From Candidatus Obscuribacter phosphatis (GTDB lineage Bacteria; Cyanobacteriota; Vampirovibrionia; Obscuribacterales; Obscuribacteraceae), in the NCBI GenBank assembly GCA_001899315.1, contig MOYA01000004.1, positions 233,159 to 297,158 of the forward strand: DNA of 64,000 nt, in the 5' to 3' direction. Position numbers and translations under genes: made by a program. The notes beneath the pieces were generated by a model. It was not told where the DNA came from, did no database searches, and saw only the letters and a list, made by a program, of their open reading frames with translations. Positions 60,027-64,000 of this stretch are shown here, piece after piece; position 1 is the first letter of the stretch; each line of letters begins with the position of its first letter.

Positions 60027-61137
60027 CTAGTTCGACTGCGCTCGCATTCTCAAATAAGCTTCGATGAATTCATCCAGGTCGCCGTCAAGTACAGATTCGA
60101 CTCTAGGTGTTTCGACTTTGGTGCGGTTGTCCTTGACCAGGCGGTCGTCAAGTACATACGAACGGATGGCATTGCCGAAGGTGATTTGGACATTCTCGCC
60201 TTTTAGTTTTGATAGTTCTTCTTCTCTTTCTTGTTGTCTTAGGGCAAGCAGTTTTGACCTAAGCAGTTCCATTGCCAGAGCTCGGTTTTGCAGTTGGCTT
60301 CTTTCCTGCTGGCATTTGACGGCTATGCCTGTTGGCTTGTGCACAATGCGCACAGCCGATTCCACTTTGTTGACGTTCTGACCGCCGGCACCGCCGGATC
60401 TCATAGTGTCTACTTCGATATCGTCATCCTTTATATCAATAAGGTTGCCTATATCGTTCATGATCGGTGAGACGTCAACTGCGGCAAAGCTTGTCTGTCT
60501 TGAATCATTGCCGGCTTTGAAGGGAGACTTGCGCACTAGTCGATGCACACCCTTCTCGCAGCTCAGATAACCGTAAGCAAAGGGTCCGTCGACACGGAAA
60601 GTGACGCCCTTTAGTCCGGCTTCTTCGCCCGGTGATTGGTCTAACATCTCAATCTTGTATTCTCGCCTGTCGCACCAGCGTGTGTACATGCGCAAAAGCA
60701 TTTCGGTCCAGTCTTGTGCATCGGTGCCGCCGGCACCGGCGCTGATGCTGACGATGGCGGAAGAATCGTCATATTCGCCGCTCAAAAGTCGGGTGATTTC
60801 AAATTTGGTCAGCTGGGCATCGAGACTATTGAGACTCTTTGCCAGCCCCTCTGCCTCGTTCTCGGCTCCCTCTTCGATACTCAGTTCCAGTAAGACCCTG
60901 ATATCGGAGGCTTGCTCTCGCCAATTCTTCAATTGATCTAGGGTGTTTTTGAGGCGGCTCATCTGCTGAGTCACCTTTTGGCTTTCCTTTTGATTGTTCC
61001 AAAATTCTGGGTTGAGGGTTCTTTCAGTTAAATCATGTAATTCGGCTTCTATGCTATCTGTGTCAAAGATAGTCGCCGACTTTCGCCAAGCGCTCCTCAA
61101 TTAGTTCTAGTTCTCTTCTTAATTCGCTCAGGGTCAT
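60027..61137 (-). CDS. prfB: Peptide chain release factor 2 with programmed +1 frameshift
   Basis: About 369 aa after frameshift. ATG 61137 opens 24 codons that end TAT CTT TGA at 61063; shifting +1 at CTTTGAC (61062-61068) joins the main frame, which runs to 60027. Terminates translation at UGA and UAA: the SPF tripeptide anticodon is in RKSPFKAG and the catalytic GGQ in [10 protein letters not shown]. The frameshift is a well-known autoregulatory device: when RF2 is scarce, UGA is read slowly and shifting increases. A TTG at 61100 in the main frame is a weaker alternative start. 134 bp from a divergent flavoprotein gene. Confidence 0.96.
61062..61068 (-). promoter_or_regulatory. RF2 programmed +1 frameshift site
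   Basis: Minus strand TATCTTTGAC, identical to the E. coli slip site. The Shine-Dalgarno-like element before it (GGCGAC) is weaker than the E. coli AGGGGG. Confidence 0.93.
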
Positions 61138-61271
61138 GATTTTGCCGATTTTGATTTATGGGTAGAGTAGAATGGAATTTAGTTGTGAGTGTTTGCAGCT
61201 CTTAATGCTAGCTGCTTGGAGACCCCTGGCGAGCCCTTTATTCTCTTTTTTTACTGGTTTGTTTTGAGTGC

Positions 61272-62477
61272 ATGACCATATCTTTTTGGCTCAATGAAAA
61301 GTCGCAGGAAAAAAGCCTGCGCAAATGCGATCTTGCTGTAATCGGTGCCGGTCTCACCGGTGCCAGCACAGCTTATTTTGCCAGGCGTCTCAAGCCCGAC
61401 CTGGACATCATCGTGGTGGACGGCGGCAGGGTGGCTGGAGGGGCTTCGGGGCGCAATGCCGGCTTTGTTCTAAGGGGCATCAGTCGCTATTACGATAACT
61501 GCATAAAGCAATATGGAAGAGCTAAGGCTCGCCAAATCTATCAGTTTGGCGAAGAAAACCAGGCTTTGGTGAAAGAGTTTATGGCCGGCCATGGTGTATC
61601 GCTCGATTATGTCGGAAGCGGCTCTTACATACTGGCTTCTTCGATTGAAGAATTGGAAGAGCTATTAGCTTCAGCTGAACTGATGAAGGAAGACGGCTTT
61701 GCCCTTAAGTTTCATAGGCAAGACCCTTTAGACAGAGGCTTTTATGGGGCTATAGAGAACACTGACGATTTTGGCATCGATCCGGTCAAGCTTGTGAAAG
61801 CCTTGCTGGCTGCATCTGAAGCGCAAGTGTTTGAACAAGAAACGGTTCTGCATCTGGAATGCGATGGGCGAGTCAACCTTTACACTTCCTCTGGTGCAAT
61901 AGAAGCGGAGGCGGTTGTCTTAGCAAATAACGCCTTCATGCCGCTTCTCCTCAAAGAATTGCTCCCTCACATAAAGCCTGTGCGTGGTCAAATGCTGGCT
62001 ACGGCGCCGTTAAGAAAGCGACTTCTGGACAGGGTCTGTTATGCCAATTATGGTTTTGAATATTTCAGACAATTGCAAGATCTGAGGCTGCTCGTCGGTG
62101 GCTCGCGGCAGCATTTTGCAAAAGAAGAAGAAGGCTGGGGCGAAATGATCACCGCGCCCTTGCAGGAAGTGCTGGAGCATTACATAAAAGAGTATTTTCC
62201 TGAAGCTGCCGGAGTGCCGATTGAGTATCGATGGTCAGGGACTATGGCTTTCACCAATGATGGCTTGCCTCTGCTCGGTCGTTGGCTGGGTGAAGATGCA
62301 GAAGGGGTTTATTTGGCTGGAGCGTGTAATGGACATGGCTTAGGTTTGGCCATGACCCTGGGGCGTTTGGTCACCGAAATAATTTATAAGGGCTCTGGAT
62401 GCGACATTTTCGATTGCAACCGTTTGCGGTCCTCGGGTGTAAAGATGGAAAGAGGGCAGTTGATCAGTGGTCCTTGA
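61272..62477 (+). CDS. DAO-family FAD-dependent oxidoreductase
   Basis: 401 aa. Rossmann FAD motif AVIGAGLTGASTAYF (about residues 23-37), acidic ribose-binder VVDGG, and GASGRNAGF shared with glycine/sarcosine/gamma-glutamylputrescine oxidases. C-terminal 'YRWSGTMAFTNDGLPLLGRW', 'YLAGACNGHGLGLAMTLGRL' closes the FAD site. Oxidative deamination of an amine or amino acid is expected; the substrate is not clear, gamma-glutamylputrescine oxidase (PuuB) being the nearest type by eye. No neighbouring catabolic genes. It diverges from prfB. Confidence 0.9.
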   Translation: MTISFWLNEKSQEKSLRKCDLAVIGAGLTGASTAYFARRLKPDLDIIVVDGGRVAGGASGRNAGFVLRGISRYYDNCIKQYGRAKARQIYQFGEENQALVKEFMAGHGVSLDYVGSGSYILASSIEELEELLASAELMKEDGFALKFHRQDPLDRGFYGAIENTDDFGIDPVKLVKALLAASEAQVFEQETVLHLECDGRVNLYTSSGAIEAEAVVLANNAFMPLLLKELLPHIKPVRGQMLATAPLRKRLLDRVCYANYGFEYFRQLQDLRLLVGGSRQHFAKEEEGWGEMITAPLQEVLEHYIKEYFPEAAGVPIEYRWSGTMAFTNDGLPLLGRWLGEDAEGVYLAGACNGHGLGLAMTLGRLVTEIIYKGSGCDIFDCNRLRSSGVKMERGQLISGP

Positions 62478-62602
62478 CCATTGTCGCGGTCAAGCTGGTT
62501 CGCGATTTTCTTTTGGCTCTAGCTGAGCGCAGTGAGCGTCTACACTAGAAAACTAGCTCTTCTAGACAGCTGTTATAGTCTAGGGCTAACTCGTCTTGGT
62601 TT

Positions 62603-62640
62603 AGCTCAGACTTGTTTTAGCTCAGACTTGTTCTAGCTCA
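62603..62640. repeat. Short direct repeats at the 3' flank of the 62649 gene
   Basis: TTTAGCTCAGACTTGT is present twice with a 16-bp period, and TCTAGCTCAGAATC follows. Probably slippage-derived. Confidence 0.75.
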
Positions 62641-62648
62641 GAATCAGC

Positions 62649-63734
62649 TTAGTCTTGGAAAGTAACAGTGCCGGGACCTATCGATTCGCCTTTGGGAATG
62701 GTGCGCATGCTCAGATCTTGCTTGAGTGTATTTTTGGCTTCCACACCCATGGCTTTCAGCTTGATCACTACACCGTCTTGAGGGAAGTCTAGGTTCGGTA
62801 CCATCACTTCCAGGCTGGTGTCTGTCACTCTCGACACAGTGGCTTGTTGTCCATTGAAAGTAACGATGTTGTCGTTGGCATTTTTAGCAAAGCCTTTGCC
62901 GTAAATTGTTATTGGGCTATTGGCTGGACAGGCGACCATATTGGTGCCTGACAGTTCCGGCACTACCTTCACTTTGATAAAGAGTTGATCGCTCTTTACC
63001 CCGGCGATGGTGAGGTCTACAGCTTGCTTGCCTCCTTCAACACCGGCCGGCATGGTGAAGTTGATCTGTTTGTCGGTGACACTGTCTATAGTGGCAGTTT
63101 TCTTACCTACGGCAATCTGATAGGCGCTGGCGGTCTTAGGTAGGTTCTTACCGGATATGGTCACTTTCTCGCCCGGTGCGGCCAGATCTGGTTTGATCTC
63201 TGAAACTTTGATCTTAGGTGTTGTCACCACCCAGGTAAGTGTTGATCCTGAAGAACCGTAGGTTTGCACTTCCATCTGGGTGTCGCCGCCGGCAAGAATA
63301 TCGCTCATATTGAGCGATATAGAGTCTTTGCCTTTGAAATCGGCTTCCGAAATAATTCTTCTGCCATTAATAAAGATGCGGATGCCCTTTAGTTTTAGCT
63401 TGCCATCTGCGCCATTGCTCAAGGTCATGGTCAGAGGTAGCACGTCTTGTCCTTGCTTGAGGCTGACCGTGCTCATGCTCGATTTCCAGTTATTGCCCAC
63501 ATGGGTAATTGTGGTGGGGCCGGCTAGGGCAACCAGGTCGGCTGGTGCCTGGGTCTGCTGCACAGGGGCAGGTTGTGCCGGGGCTGGGGTCTTGCTTGTT
63601 TTGGTTTGGGCGGCAGCTGTCTGCGGAGCGGCTTTGGGCGCTGCTTGCTGCGCCTTTGCTTGACTTGCCAGCAAACCTAAAGCAGAGAGAGCGAGGCAGG
63701 TTGTAACGCCATTTCTGATACTTTTGCGATTCAC
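62649..63734 (-). CDS. Secreted IPT/TIG-like immunoglobulin-fold protein
   Basis: 361 aa. Signal peptide (about 8-28, ends AKAQ), a Pro/Ala/Gln/Thr-rich linker to about 68, then three to four immunoglobulin-like beta domains. Two clear IPT/TIG units: 'PDLAAPGEKVTISGKNLPKTASAYQIAVGKK' and 'VACPANSPITIYGKGFAKNANDNIVTFNGQQATVSRVTDTSLEVMVP'. Such folds are protein- or sugar-contact modules on surface or periplasmic proteins. No enzyme domain. Function unknown. It is preceded on the right by the terminator of another minus-strand gene. Confidence 0.8.
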   Translation of the reverse strand: MNRKSIRNGVTTCLALSALGLLASQAKAQQAAPKAAPQTAAAQTKTSKTPAPAQPAPVQQTQAPADLVALAGPTTITHVGNNWKSSMSTVSLKQGQDVLPLTMTLSNGADGKLKLKGIRIFINGRRIISEADFKGKDSISLNMSDILAGGDTQMEVQTYGSSGSTLTWVVTTPKIKVSEIKPDLAAPGEKVTISGKNLPKTASAYQIAVGKKTATIDSVTDKQINFTMPAGVEGGKQAVDLTIAGVKSDQLFIKVKVVPELSGTNMVACPANSPITIYGKGFAKNANDNIVTFNGQQATVSRVTDTSLEVMVPNLDFPQDGVVIKLKAMGVEAKNTLKQDLSMRTIPKGESIGPGTVTFQD

Positions 63735-63825
63735 TTTGGATGCTCCGTTAAAACTACCGCTGAATGCTTTCGATTATAGTCTCTTGGAAGCTGCCTGCGC
63801 TTCCAATAATAAATACTAATGCATA

Positions 63826-63880
63826 TAGCAAGAAAAAGGAAAAAGAAACTGCCGGAAGTAGCGTGAGCTACTTCCGGCAG
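63826..63880 (-). terminator. Terminator of the right-edge gene
   Basis: Perfect 14-bp stem CTGCCGGAAGTAGC/GCTACTTCCGGCAG (63849-63862 with 63867-63880), GTGA loop; on the minus strand followed by TTTCTTTTTCCTTTTTC. Confidence 0.93.
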
Positions 63881-63907
63881 CGAACCGATATCGGTTTCTT
63901 TTTGGGG

Positions 63908-64000
63908 TCAGTACTTTTCCATCACCTCGGGCGCCCAGAGGGTTTCCGCCACAGGGGTGCCGTCCAGACGGCGCAGGGCGAGGAAGTACATGGGTCCGCC
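63908..64000 (-). CDS. 3' end of a GC-rich gene running off the window
   Basis: Only the last 30 codons are visible: an open frame in step with the window edge that reads ...MYFLALRRLDGTPVAETLW then APEVMEKY before TGA. It ends 28 nt before a perfect terminator, and its composition matches the GC-rich minus-strand class. The end resembles a small beta-hairpin domain; too short to assign a function. Confidence 0.7.
   Translation of the reverse strand, partial: GGPMYFLALRRLDGTPVAETLWAPEVMEKY

Overview
This window comes from a diderm (two-membrane) bacterium. It carries a complete MlaE/MlaF/MlaD-type lipid transport set, a TonB-type C-terminal domain, an outer-envelope M23 peptidase, many Sec signal peptides and many secreted TPR proteins. 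The style of the proteins (many lineage-specific secreted repeat proteins, GatB, a lysine-tailed HU, an N-terminal SPCP...FCxxC cysteine module) fits the non-photosynthetic relatives of Cyanobacteria (Melainabacteria/Vampirovibrionia, Obscuribacterales-like). This is an inference, and a Planctomycetes-like lineage cannot be excluded from sequence reading alone. No rRNA, tRNA, CRISPR array, transposase or phage gene was recognised.

Layout. 0-7.8 kb: secreted or anchored TPR, TonB-like and repeat proteins, then a histidine kinase/response regulator pair transcribed divergently. 8-14 kb: a small basic protein, isocitrate dehydrogenase whose cofactor residues point to NAD+, a DNA-binding/coiled-coil protein, trmD, and a coaX-like pantothenate kinase. 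14-16 kb: secreted proteins. 16-20.7 kb: a minus-strand membrane-lipid group (MgtC-like protein, PLD-like protein, diacylglycerol-kinase-like protein, PlsC-like acyltransferase, small proteins). 21.5-26.4 kb: HU with a histone-H1-like tail, a PQQ-type beta-propeller, two unknown proteins, an M23 peptidase. 26.4-30.8 kb: mlaE-mlaF-mlaD-gatB. 30.9-34.3 kb: M50 protease, TauE-like permease, secreted proteins.

34.5-59.2 kb is the most striking part: about 25 kb in which every gene is on the minus strand and visibly rich in G/C-ending codons. It holds two stress-type modules. The first (47.8 to 34.5 kb) is a MoxR/DUF58/von Willebrand (Bat, 'aerotolerance') operon followed by two S41 C-terminal processing proteases, a ParB-like protein, two anchored proteins and a PspC protein. 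The second (59.15 to 49.7 kb) has two PrkA-type kinases, a DUF444 (YeaH/YhbH) protein, SpoVR, an unknown protein and a multi-zinc-ribbon protein. The modules are separated by about 1.9 kb without a convincing gene; that gap holds a 49/50-bp tandem repeat array and an orphan terminator. Many genes in this part are separated by their own intrinsic terminators or hairpins. 60-64 kb: prfB with its programmed +1 frameshift, a DAO-type flavin oxidoreductase, an IPT/TIG-like secreted protein, and the 3' end of another GC-rich gene.

Two compositional classes of gene are visible: moderate-GC genes on both strands, and GC-rich genes (icd, the 16-20.7 kb group, the 24.4 kb gene, the 34.5-59.2 kb block, the right-edge gene) that are all on the minus strand, usually behind long leaders and often ended by a hairpin followed by a T-rich tract and, in at least three cases, a shared AT-rich motif.
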